Below are positions 1-10,045 of a stretch of 64,000 bases of DNA, piece by piece. The DNA lies in the NCBI RefSeq assembly GCF_000021985.1, contig NC_011901.1, positions 1,860,001 through 1,924,000 of the forward strand. Reading direction: 5' to 3'. Position 1 is the stretch's first letter; each line of letters opens with the position of its first letter. The notes under the pieces were generated by a model that saw only the letters and a program-made list of their open reading frames with translations, was not told the DNA's origin and did no database searches. This DNA comes from Thioalkalivibrio sulfidiphilus HL-EbGr7. GTDB taxonomy: Bacteria; Pseudomonadota; Gammaproteobacteria; Ectothiorhodospirales; Ectothiorhodospiraceae. A program made the translations under genes and the position numbers.

Positions 1-886
1 CGCGCGTTGGCGATGCGGGTCACGGCGGCCCAGTCCACCTCGGCCGGGCGAGCGCCGGTGGCCCGAACCACGGCACGTACCGCGGGGGTCAGGTTGTTGG
101 GCTCCTGGAGCTCTTCCAGCACCGGGTGTGCCTCCAGGTACAGGGTGTCGCCGTCCCAGCCCGCCTTCACCGGTTCGTTGACGATATGCACCGGCGTACC
201 CACCGGGATGCGCGAGAACAGGTGCTCGATGTCCGAGGGGGCCAGGCGGATACAGCCGTGGGTGGCGCGCATGCCGATGCCCTCGGGCCAGTTGGTGCCG
301 TGGATCAGGTAGCTGGGGTTGCTCAGGCGCATGGCGAATTCGCCCAGCGGGTTGTCCGGTCCCGGCGGCACCACCGCCGGCAGGGACTCGCCCCGGGCGG
401 CATAGGCCTGCCGGATGGAGGCCGGCGGCGTCCAGGTGGGCTGCTCGGTCTTCTGGATCACCCTGAGCGTGCCGAGCGGCGTGGACCAGTCCATGCGCCC
501 GATGCTGATGGCATAGGTCATGATGTGGTCCTGGCCGGCGGTGTAGTCGTAGAGACGCATCTCCGGCAGGTTGATGACGATGCCCGAGCGGTGCTGCCGG
601 GGCAGGATGTGCCGGCGCGGCAGGATCACCTCGGTGCCCTCCCCCGGGATCCAGGCGTCCACGCCGGGGTTGGCGTTGCGGATCGCGTGGTAGCCCAGGC
701 CGTGGGCGCGGGCGATGTCGATCAGGGTGTCCTCGTAGCGGGAGCGCACCGTCTCCACGCTGCCCACCAGTTCCGAATCCGGGTTCAGGGCGCGCAGGGC
801 CTGTTCGGCCGGGTCCGCGGCCAGGGTGCTACCCCCCCAGGTGACGGCCAGCAGCGCCGCCGTGATCAGCAGGGTTCTCATGATCT

Positions 887-890
<4 letters not shown>
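1..890 (-). CDS. L,D-transpeptidase (LysM-YkuD), 3' end cut by the window edge
   Basis: Periplasmic transpeptidase of the ErfK/YbiS/YcfS type, which makes 3-3 peptidoglycan cross-links or attaches Braun lipoprotein. The reading frame starts at 890 and is open to base 1, so about 296 residues are visible and the C-terminus is missing. The N-terminus is a signal peptide ([18 protein letters not shown], then an Ala-rich cleavage region). A LysM-like stretch follows ([29 protein letters not shown]). The YkuD catalytic motif is present as HGTN followed by [11 protein letters not shown], with the expected His and Cys. The start ATG overlaps the uvrB stop as ATGA, so the two genes are translationally coupled. 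A second in-frame ATG lies 9 bases downstream. The family call is secure; the physiological partner is not visible. Confidence 0.93.
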
Positions 891-2911
<2,021 letters not shown>

Positions 2912-3033
2912 TGGGCTTATTTTAACCGACGTGATTGCGTATCATCTAAGGTGTTTTGCGCAGTCGCCCGGCGCCGGTCCCTGCGGCCCCGCCTGCGCGC
3001 GTTTCCAACCAACCAGACTCACCGGACACGACC

Positions 3034-4215
3034 TTGGACATCAAGCTTTCCGCCCGCGTTCAGCGCATCAAGCCCTCCCCCACCCTGGCAGTGACCGCCC
3101 TGGCCGCCCAGCTCAAGGCCCAGGGACGCGACATCATCGGCCTCGGCGCCGGTGAGCCGGACTTCGATACCCCGGAGCACATCAAGGAGGCGGCCATCGC
3201 CGCCCTGCACGCGGGCAAGACCAAGTACACCGCCGTGGACGGTACCCCGGGCCTGAAGCTGGCCATCATCGACAAGTTCGTGCGCGACAACGGCCACAGC
3301 TACGAGCCGGACCAGATCCTGGTCTCCTGCGGTGGCAAGCACAGCATCTTCAACCTGTTCGAGGCCCTGCTGGACGAGGGTGACGAGGTCATCATCCCCG
3401 CCCCCTACTGGGTCTCCTACCCGGACATGACCCTGTTGGCCGACGGCACGCCGGTGATCGTGCAGACCGACCAGGCCCAGGGCTTCAAGATGAGCCCCGA
3501 GCAGCTGGAGGCCGCCATCACCCCGCGCACCCGGCTACTGATGCTCAACAGCCCCTCCAACCCCACCGGTGTGGCCTACACCCGCGACGAGCTGCGCGCC
3601 CTTGCCGAAGTGCTGCTGCGTCATCCCCACGTGCTGGTGGCCACCGACGACATGTACGAGCACATCATGTTCCGGGGCCAGGCCTTCTGTAACATCCTGA
3701 TGGCCTGCCCGGACCTCTACGAGCGCACCATCGTGCTCAACGGCGTCTCCAAGGCCTACTCCATGACCGGCTGGCGCATCGGCTATGCCGGCGGCCCGAA
3801 GAAGCTCATCGGCGCCATGAAGAAGATCCAGTCCCAGAGCACCTCCAACCCCACCTCCATCGCCCAGGCGGCGGCCGAGGCGGCGCTCAAGGGCGACCAG
3901 AGCTGCGTGTTCTCCATGCGCAATGCCTTCGAGCAACGCCACGCGTACCTGGTGGAGGCGCTGAACGCCATCCCCGGCGTCAACTGCCTGCCCTCCGATG
4001 GCACCTTCTACTGCCTGCCCAGCGTCAAGGACGCCATGGAAAAGCTCGGGCTGGACACCGACGCCGCCTTCTCCGAGCGCCTGCTGGACCACGGCGTCGC
4101 CCTGGTGCCCGGCTCCGCCTTCGGCGCCGACGGCCACGTGCGCATCTCGTTTGCCACCAGCATGGACAACCTCAAGCAGGCCGTGGCCCGCATCCGCCAG
4201 GCGGTGGAAGGCTGA
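3034..4215 (+). CDS. Class I aspartate aminotransferase
   Basis: PLP-dependent aminotransferase, fold type I, subclass I-gamma, interconverting aspartate/oxaloacetate and glutamate/2-oxoglutarate. The chosen TTG start gives 393 aa beginning (M)DIKLSARVQRIKPSPT, the family's usual N-terminus. An upstream TTG at 2956 would add 26 Pro/Ala-rich residues and is less likely. Visible motifs are GAGEPDFDTP, NSPSNPTG, the PLP lysine in NGVSKAYSMTGWR (Lys240 in the 393-aa numbering) and a C-terminal arginine in GHVRISFA. The gene is divergent from uvrB and ends 67 bp before the tRNA. Whether prephenate is also a substrate cannot be told from sequence. Confidence 0.95.
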   Translation: MDIKLSARVQRIKPSPTLAVTALAAQLKAQGRDIIGLGAGEPDFDTPEHIKEAAIAALHAGKTKYTAVDGTPGLKLAIIDKFVRDNGHSYEPDQILVSCGGKHSIFNLFEALLDEGDEVIIPAPYWVSYPDMTLLADGTPVIVQTDQAQGFKMSPEQLEAAITPRTRLLMLNSPSNPTGVAYTRDELRALAEVLLRHPHVLVATDDMYEHIMFRGQAFCNILMACPDLYERTIVLNGVSKAYSMTGWRIGYAGGPKKLIGAMKKIQSQSTSNPTSIAQAAAEAALKGDQSCVFSMRNAFEQRHAYLVEALNAIPGVNCLPSDGTFYCLPSVKDAMEKLGLDTDAAFSERLLDHGVALVPGSAFGADGHVRISFATSMDNLKQAVARIRQAVEG

Positions 4216-4282
4216 GACCCCCGGGCCGGGCTCTGCCTTGACCCTGCCCGGCCGCTTCCTATAAGATGCGCCGCTTCACCAT

Positions 4283-4358
4283 TCCCCGGTAGCTCAGTCG
4301 GTAGAGCGGGTGACTGTTAATCACTAGGTCGGCGGTTCGAGCCCGTCCCGGGGAGCCA
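4283..4358 (+). tRNA. tRNA-Asn (anticodon GTT)
   Basis: A 76-nt cloverleaf with acceptor arms TCCCCGG and CCGGGGA, discriminator G and an encoded CCA. The anticodon GTT is at 4316-4318 in loop CTGTTAA, and the T-loop region reads GGTTCGAGCC. It lies just upstream of a tyrosine integrase gene in the same orientation, the classic arrangement for an element integrated at a tRNA 3' end. No second copy of the tRNA 3' end was found in the window, so the far attachment site is presumably outside it or degraded. Confidence 0.98.
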
Positions 4359-4377
4359 AATAAAAGGTAGTAAAAAC

Positions 4378-4412
4378 AAGGGGTTGCGCGAAAGCGCAGC
4401 CCCTTTTCTTTT
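4378..4412 (+). terminator. Rho-independent terminator after tRNA-Asn
   Basis: Hairpin AAGGGGTTGCGC, loop GAAA, GCGCAGCCCCTT, followed by a T-rich run (TTCTTTT). The stem is 12 bp with one G-T pair. It sits 19 bp after the tRNA and should end its transcript before the integrase gene. Confidence 0.85.
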
Positions 4413-4507
4413 GCTTTTCGCCCTGACAGGCCGGTTTTTCCCTCCCTTTTTAAATCAACAAGTTACGACTTAGTGCAACAAAAGTGCACGGAAGTGTACG
4501 ATACGAG

Positions 4508-4535
4508 TGCACACAGATTGCACACGGCTGCACAC
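4508..4535 (+). promoter_or_regulatory. Three helically phased TGCACAC repeats before the integrase
   Basis: TGCACAC occurs at 4508, 4519 and 4529, spaced 11 and 10 bp (about one helical turn), with a further TGCAC at 4485. They end 10 bp before the integrase start. Likely roles are arm-type sites for the integrase or excisionase, or an operator for the integrase gene. This is inference from spacing and position only. Confidence 0.4.
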
Positions 4536-4545
4536 GGAGGGGGGC

Positions 4546-5631
4546 ATGGCGTCGATCCACAAACTACCGTCCGGGAAGTGGCGCGCACAGATCCGCCGGC
4601 GGGGTCAGTACCGGGCGGATACCTTTCTAACACGTGAGGCTGCCGCCCGCTGGGCGCGGGCAACCGAGGTGGCTCTCGAAAAAGGAGAGCTTGAGCCGGT
4701 GCCCGCCCAAGGGCCGACGGTCGAGGAACTGGCCCGCAGGTACATCGAGGAGTACGCCCGTCAGCATAAGCGGTCGTGGAAACGGGACCACGAGCATCTG
4801 GAGCGGGATGTCCTGCCTCGGCTGGGTGAAATGCTCGCTGGCTCTGTCACCCGGGGAGATATCCGGGAGATGCTGTCCGGTGTTGCAGCCCGCGGGGCTC
4901 CGGTGGCGGCTAACCGGGTGCTGGCGGTCTGCAAAAAGATGTGGAACTGGGCTCTGGATCATGAAGTCTCGGGGATCGAGACTAATCCCTGCCTGCGGAT
5001 CAAACCCCCTGCCCCGACCCGCTCCAAGGAGCGGGTGCTCACCATGTCGGAAATCCGCACGCTGCTGGCGGCTCTGGATAGAGATGAGATGCCAGCGGGC
5101 TGCCGAGCGTGGCCGACCAGGGCGACGCGAGTCGCCATTCAATTGATCCTGCTCACCGGTCAGCGGCCCGGAGAGGTGGCAGGCATGGCGCTGACTGAGC
5201 TGGACAGACAGGATGGCTGGTGGACGATCCCCGGGGAGCGGGCAAAAAATGGCCGTGCTCACCGAGTGCCGATTTGTGCCGGGGCGAAGCGGCTGATTGA
5301 TGAGGCTCTGGCGCTGAGGCTGGATCCAAAAAGCGCATATGTATTCCCCTCCCCTCGCAGATCAGGCGGGAGGCGGGACCGGGCGATTGCCGCCGAGGCA
5401 ATTTCACGGGCGGTTACGAGGCTGAGGGAGCACGTCGGGATCCCACACTGGACCGCCCACGACCTTAGGCGCACGTGTGCATCACATCTTGCTGGCCTTG
5501 GGGTATCGCGGGAGGTCATCGCCAGGCTGCTCAATCACACGGATCGGTCTGTAACTTCGATCTATGAGAGGTACGGCTACGGTCCCGAGATGAGGCAAGC
5601 GCTAGATCGGTGGGAAGAGGCTCTCGCCTAG
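4546..5631 (+). CDS. Tyrosine recombinase (genomic island integrase)
   Basis: Site-specific recombinase that would insert and excise the element at the tRNA-Asn gene. It is 361 aa from an ATG preceded by GGAGGGGGG; an upstream in-frame start at 4507 lacks such a site. Layout: an N-terminal arm-binding segment (SIHKLPSGKWRAQIRRRG), a core-binding SAM-like domain around residues 55-150, and a catalytic domain from about 165 to the end. Catalytic residues visible are Arg in LTGQRPGEV, His and Arg in HDLRRTCASHL, His in LLNHT and Tyr in SIYERYGY. No excisionase gene was recognised beside it. Its orientation away from the tRNA agrees with island integrases. Confidence 0.93.
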   Translation: MASIHKLPSGKWRAQIRRRGQYRADTFLTREAAARWARATEVALEKGELEPVPAQGPTVEELARRYIEEYARQHKRSWKRDHEHLERDVLPRLGEMLAGSVTRGDIREMLSGVAARGAPVAANRVLAVCKKMWNWALDHEVSGIETNPCLRIKPPAPTRSKERVLTMSEIRTLLAALDRDEMPAGCRAWPTRATRVAIQLILLTGQRPGEVAGMALTELDRQDGWWTIPGERAKNGRAHRVPICAGAKRLIDEALALRLDPKSAYVFPSPRRSGGRRDRAIAAEAISRAVTRLREHVGIPHWTAHDLRRTCASHLAGLGVSREVIARLLNHTDRSVTSIYERYGYGPEMRQALDRWEEALA

Positions 5632-5692
5632 GTCATCAAGTGCATTATTTGCGCAGCGCCATGGTGAAACCTGCACAGTCATAGACCCGAGG

Positions 5693-5855
5693 TTCGTACG
5701 AATGAATGTGACGTTCGTACGAATGAATGTGACGTTCGTACGAATGAAACAGGGGTTTTGGGGAGGTACATGAGGAGTTAACGTTAATTAGTGTGACATT
5801 CGTACGAATGTTTGTGACATTCGTACGAATATTGAAGTCGGTACGTTCGTACGAA
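5693..5855. repeat. Six TTCGTACGAA palindromes, mostly in 21-bp iterons
   Basis: TTCGTACGAA occurs at 5693, 5714, 5735, 5799, 5820 and 5846. The first three and the next pair are spaced exactly 21 bp, with the linker ATGAATGTGAC or close variants repeated too. This looks like an array of binding sites (a replication or partition iteron set, or a repressor operator array) rather than chance. No gene encoding an obvious cognate binder is adjacent. The right end of the array abuts a truncated IS3 element. Confidence 0.85.
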
Positions 5856-5890
5856 CGTCGCAGTCCAAAGCATCTTGGCAATCGTGTATC

Positions 5891-6103
5891 AACACATCGG
5901 AGTGGCGCGACACATTTCTGGAGAGCGGTCTGTCGGGTCTCAAGCGGCGCAGCAGTGATCCCTGTGTTGAGGCCCTGGAGAGGCAGTGCAAGGCACTCCA
6001 GGCCAAGGTTGGCGAGCTGTTGATGGACAAGGAGTTGCTGGAGATGCGCATAGCCCGCCATGAGAGCGAACTCCCTTTTGCGAAGCGGAGATCGATGCCA
6101 TAA
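5891..6103 (+). pseudogene. 5'-truncated IS3-family orfA remnant
   Basis: An open frame reads SEWRDTFLESGLSGLKRR, then a heptad-like EALERQCKALQAKVGELLMDKELLEMRIARHE and a stop. This is the C-terminal half of an IS3-type OrfA, including its leucine-zipper segment. The N-terminal helix-turn-helix half and any start codon are missing. Upstream bases merge into the iteron array, so the IS left end was lost. It sits in frame 2 and precedes orfB in frame 1, the geometry of the programmed -1 frameshift used by this family. Confidence 0.75.
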
Positions 6104-7002
6104 GCCGAGCTTATTCGGTCTCCGCACGACGTCCCTACGGCAAGGCTCGGGTGTGTCGGATGTGGGGTGTATCCCGATCGACGGTGTATGCCCGCCAGGC
6201 GACAGCTTGCAGATCGGGCAGGCGTCAGCGACCTGGACGTCCTCTGGTGGTGTCGGATGAGACGCTGTTGGTGCGGGTGCGCGAGGTGATCCGGGAGGTC
6301 GAGGCGCTGGGTTTTACCGGCGAGGGCTACCGCAAGCTCTGGGCAAGGCTGAAACTTAAGGGTGTCGTCGTTTGTCGTGAGCGGCTGCGTCGGCTGCTGC
6401 GCGAGCATGGGCTGCAGGCCCCACATCGACAGGGCACGGCTCGGGGTCCGCAGGTCCATGATGGCACCATCATCCCCGAGGCCCCCAACCGGATGTGGGG
6501 GACGGATGCGGCCCTGGCGCTGACCGATGAGGGTACGGCGACCGTGTTCGTGGTCGTCGATCATTTTGTCGGTGATGTGGTCGGTTTGCATGCTGCCCGA
6601 CCGGGGACCCGCTTCGAAGCACTGGAGCCGATTTATCAGGGCATTCGGGAGCACTTTGGCTGTCTTGAGCAGGGGATCGCCACTGGGCTGGTCCTCCGCC
6701 ACGACAACGGGCCGCAGTACATCAGCAGCCATTTCCAGAACGAGCTTAGGTTTCTTGGGCTGGAGTCCAGCCCCAGCTTTGTGCGAGCCCCGCAGGGGAA
6801 CGGGAGCGCCGAGCGCTTTATCCGCACCCTCAAGGAGCAGTTGCTTTGGGTCCGGCGATTCGAGAGTGTCGAGGAGCTCAGGCGAGAGCTGCTGGCATTC
6901 AAGGAGCGGTACAACCAGCATTGGCTGCTCCAGCGTCATGGTCATCGGACACCGGCACAGGTGCGTGCAGCGTACCGGCCGAGCCGGGCAATGGCGGCGT
7001 GA
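6064..7002 (+). mobile_element. IS3-family transposase OrfB (element lacks its left end)
   Basis: DDE integrase-core transposase. The frame opens at 6064 and ends at 7002; an isolated ATG occurs at 6151, but OrfAB fusion by frameshift is the normal route. Motifs: HTH_21-like segment (YGKARVCRMWGVSRSTVYARQ, part), then the rve core with Asp in WGTDAALAL, Asp in RHDNGPQYISS and Glu in PQGNGSAERFIRTLKEQ. The C-terminus RHGHRTPAQVRAAY is typical. Because orfA is truncated the element is probably immobile. No clear terminal inverted repeats were identified. Confidence 0.85.
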
Positions 7003-7082
7003 AATTAGTGCATGTGAGTGTCCAGAATTTTAGGGGCTTTACACTGGCAACTTTTCTTAGAGGTCGGAAGGCGCAGGAAAAT

Positions 7083-7195
7083 GTTGCCAGAAAATACAAC
7101 AAAAATTGTAAAATCTGGCAACTAGCGAAATACCACTATAAAAAATAATGGAAATGTTGCCAGAAAATACAATAAAAATTGCAAAATCTGGCAAC
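7083..7195. repeat. Two 40-bp copies of an inverted-repeat element, in a 397-bp gene-free stretch
   Basis: Copies at 7083-7122 and 7156-7195 differ at only two or three bases. Each begins GTTGCCAGA and ends TCTGGCAAC, giving perfect 9-bp arms around an A-rich centre. A further half-site, CTGGCAAC, lies near 7043. The region 7003-7399 is AT-rich and has no convincing gene. The elements could be protein binding sites or RNA hairpins; they lie downstream of both the IS and the Rad50-like gene, which converge here. Confidence 0.75.
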
Positions 7196-7399
7196 AAAAC
7201 GTCTACTTAAAATCAGGCAAAACGTTAACCCATAAGACCTAATGGTACCTGTGGCCAAAAACCAAATATCATGCCCGGCTCGGCGAGCTTTTCAACAGCC
7301 TGTTAATGCACAGAATCTGTGTTTGCATCTGAGTAGCATGGAAGCCGTAAAAACCCTCGTGGGGTTACTTCAAGCCCTGGATTTCCGGCACATTGCTGC

Positions 7400-10042
7400 T
7401 TAACTGAGTATTACTCTCGGCGCCCCTAGTGACAGATAGTCCCCTGGCCTGCATGTCAGCAGCAGGATCTGGTAGTGCTGCGCCGCCTGGGAAAGGATCA
7501 GCTTCATGCGTTCGAAGCGCTCCTGGTCTGAGTACACCAGGGCATCGTCCAGGATCACCATGGCGGGCTTTCCCTGCTCCACAAGCAGTTGAGCGAATGC
7601 CAGCCGGGTCAGGATCGCGAGCTGCTCACGTGTGCCTACACTGAGGCTTGAGAAAGGCTCCTTGAGGCCATCCCGGTCAAGAAACGCGATATCAAGGTCA
7701 TCCCCGAGCACGAGGCGATGGTCCGGAAATAAACGCCTGAGCAGTGGGGCCACGCGTTCCGAGATCGGCTGGAGGAAGTGATCACGGGCCTCCCCTTCTG
7801 CCTCAGAAAGGACCTGGTGTAGAAGTGAGATGGCACCAGCTTGTCTGTCGAGCGCTTCCGCACGCAAGCGAGTGGCATCCAGCCTTCCTTGCAGCTCCTG
7901 GCGTTTTTCACCCAGCCCCATGTGTCCCTGTCCCCGGAGTTCCCCGCGCAGCTCGGTGATTCTGGAATTGATCTGATTGTGCTGCTTCGTGAAGTTCTCA
8001 ATTGCACGTTCCGCAGTCGCAAGGTCTGACCTGACCGCCTCGGGATCCGCCTGTTCGAGGGCTGTTTTAGCCTTCTCGTGTGCCTCTTGGGCAGTAAGCA
8101 GGGTTTGCTCAGACGCATGAACCTTGTCGTGCAGTGACTCGTCGGGATGGTCAGAACGCGCTGACTGTAGGTCCCTGGTCAATCGATCGGCATCAGCCTG
8201 GTTGGCTTTCAGCGCCGCCTGGGCCTCGGCCAGTACACTCAGGATCCCTTCTCGCTGCTTACGCCCTTCATCAAGGAGAGATCTGGCCTCCATCTCCTCA
8301 CCTTCTGCGAGTCCCAGCTTTTCCTCTACCTCCCGTAATGCCCGGTCATCTACGGCACGCTGTTCGTCACCATGATCACCGAGTTGCTCACGAATGGCAG
8401 AGAGGCGGACTTCAAGCACGTCTATTCGCTCCCTGTGGGGATCAAGGCCATCTGGGGCGACCGCGCTTAGCCTGACCAGCTCGGTAGCAAGGCGGCTCTT
8501 GAGTTCCTGCTCTCGCCTCTCACGCTCCTCTGCTTCCGTGAGGCTCGCAACACTGAGCGTCTCGAGAGACTCTGAAAGCTCGCGTTCCAGCCTGTCCAAC
8601 TCAGCCAGGATCCCGCTGACATTCGCTCCACCTGGCGTGATGGTGAGCCTGCCCAGTTGCCCTAGGTTCAGGGTCTCCTGCTTGTAGATCTCGACCCGGG
8701 CATTTGGATCAAGGGTTTGACCCCCCATTTCCGCGGATCCATTCAGATCAAGGGCGAGGGTCGTGGCCAGTGCACTCCGCTTTGCCCGGGCATGATCAAT
8801 CTGACTGGATAAGGTCCTCAGTCTGTCGAGAGATTCCTTAGGTAGCTCAACAGAGGCGATGCGTCTTTTGGTATCCCGGATCTCTGCCTCCGCATCCTGG
8901 CCCTTCTGAAGCTGAGCCCGGAGTGATTCCAGCTGCACCTCGATATCCTTGGCATTACGCAGAGATTGCATCAGCCTCAGTACGCTTCTGGCGTCCTGCA
9001 CTGCAGTTTGTGCGTGCTCAGAATGCCCCTGCCGCTCGGCCACCTGAGAATCCAGGACTTCCAGCTCACGCGCGATTCGCGCAGTCGTTTCACGATGCTT
9101 TTCAAGGCTCTTCGCGTTGTCCTCGAGGGATTGAATCAGGCGCTGCCTGACATCCCATTGCTGCCGTGCTTGCTCGGCCTCGACTGCGGCGACCTTAAGT
9201 GCCTGCCCGGTTTGGTTGAACGTCTGCTCCAGGGATTCGAGCCCCTTCGCCGCATCACGGGCGACCTGCAGACGTTCCTGCAGATCCGCCATCCTGTCAG
9301 GATTAAACGGGCCTGAGAGTTCGAGATCGAGCTTTACGAGCTCGTCAAGCTTGTGGTCGAAGTCGCTCAATTGGCCGTCAATATTGCTTAGTTCCACCTC
9401 AACGAAGGCGACATCGTCATGCACCTGCTTGAGTTCGCCCTTTGGGCGTCCGGTTGGGGTGTAATAGCGGTCATAGGAGTCCTTGACACTGCTGATCAGC
9501 ATCTCGCTTTCAGGGCCTCCCAATACATCGCCCACCTGGGCTTCCAGGGCGGTACGCAAAGTCCGCTGACCTGACTCGTTGACGGGGATCGGCTGGAATG
9601 CACTGCCCTGCTGGACAAAAAGCATGCCCCAGATGCCCTGATGCTCCGGCTTGCTTGCCCCCCGCGCAGGAGAGGAATGACCCAGTAACTCCCTGAGCTG
9701 GTCCTCCGCAGCCTGCCCAGAGAAACTCCCGGTTGGCGTGGTCAGTTCCGCCGTCGGCTTCTGGCAGAAACCCTTCTCGATTCGATACAGACCCCCATTG
9801 AGCGAGAACTCCACGGAGACCTCGGGACGGACCGAGGACTCATAGGGTTGAAAACTCTCCGCGACCTCACCCGTCAGACTGTGTTTCTCGAACAGGGCCG
9901 CACGAACGGCCTCGAGCAATGTCGACTTCCCTTCCTCGTTATCCCCGGCAATGATGGTCAGTCCGTCTTCCAACCCCTCGATGCGTACTGGACCCTTCAG
10001 CTTTCGGAAGTGACTGACTTCTATGGATTTGATAACGAGCAC
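7400..10042 (-). CDS. Rad50/SbcC/YhaN-like SMC-family ATPase
   Basis: Large ATPase expected to pair with the phosphoesterase encoded just upstream and act on DNA ends. It is 880 aa from a GTG start. N-terminal Walker A is GDNEEGKST (residues 33-41); the ABC signature is SVGTREQL (about 801-808) and Walker B is VILDDALV (about 829). Between them lies a long, Glu/Arg/Leu-rich coiled coil from about 220 to 770. No CXXC zinc hook is present at the coiled-coil apex; the only cysteines seen are near residue 98 and in LLLTCRPG. That resembles YhaN-type rather than classical Rad50 proteins. The gene starts 3 bp after the stop of the phosphoesterase gene. It is the last gene of a five-gene leftward operon. 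Confidence 0.88.
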   Translation of the reverse strand: MLVIKSIEVSHFRKLKGPVRIEGLEDGLTIIAGDNEEGKSTLLEAVRAALFEKHSLTGEVAESFQPYESSVRPEVSVEFSLNGGLYRIEKGFCQKPTAELTTPTGSFSGQAAEDQLRELLGHSSPARGASKPEHQGIWGMLFVQQGSAFQPIPVNESGQRTLRTALEAQVGDVLGGPESEMLISSVKDSYDRYYTPTGRPKGELKQVHDDVAFVEVELSNIDGQLSDFDHKLDELVKLDLELSGPFNPDRMADLQERLQVARDAAKGLESLEQTFNQTGQALKVAAVEAEQARQQWDVRQRLIQSLEDNAKSLEKHRETTARIARELEVLDSQVAERQGHSEHAQTAVQDARSVLRLMQSLRNAKDIEVQLESLRAQLQKGQDAEAEIRDTKRRIASVELPKESLDRLRTLSSQIDHARAKRSALATTLALDLNGSAEMGGQTLDPNARVEIYKQETLNLGQLGRLTITPGGANVSGILAELDRLERELSESLETLSVASLTEAEERERREQELKSRLATELVRLSAVAPDGLDPHRERIDVLEVRLSAIREQLGDHGDEQRAVDDRALREVEEKLGLAEGEEMEARSLLDEGRKQREGILSVLAEAQAALKANQADADRLTRDLQSARSDHPDESLHDKVHASEQTLLTAQEAHEKAKTALEQADPEAVRSDLATAERAIENFTKQHNQINSRITELRGELRGQGHMGLGEKRQELQGRLDATRLRAEALDRQAGAISLLHQVLSEAEGEARDHFLQPISERVAPLLRRLFPDHRLVLGDDLDIAFLDRDGLKEPFSSLSVGTREQLAILTRLAFAQLLVEQGKPAMVILDDALVYSDQERFERMKLILSQAAQHYQILLLTCRPGDYLSLGAPRVILS

Positions 10043-10045
10043 GGA

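Noticed and set aside
7288-7308. TTTTCAACAGCCTGTTAA, which resembles the complement of the CRISPR repeat end
   Set aside because: The match covers about 12 bases, lies alone far from the array, and similar sequences are common in proteobacterial intergenic DNA.
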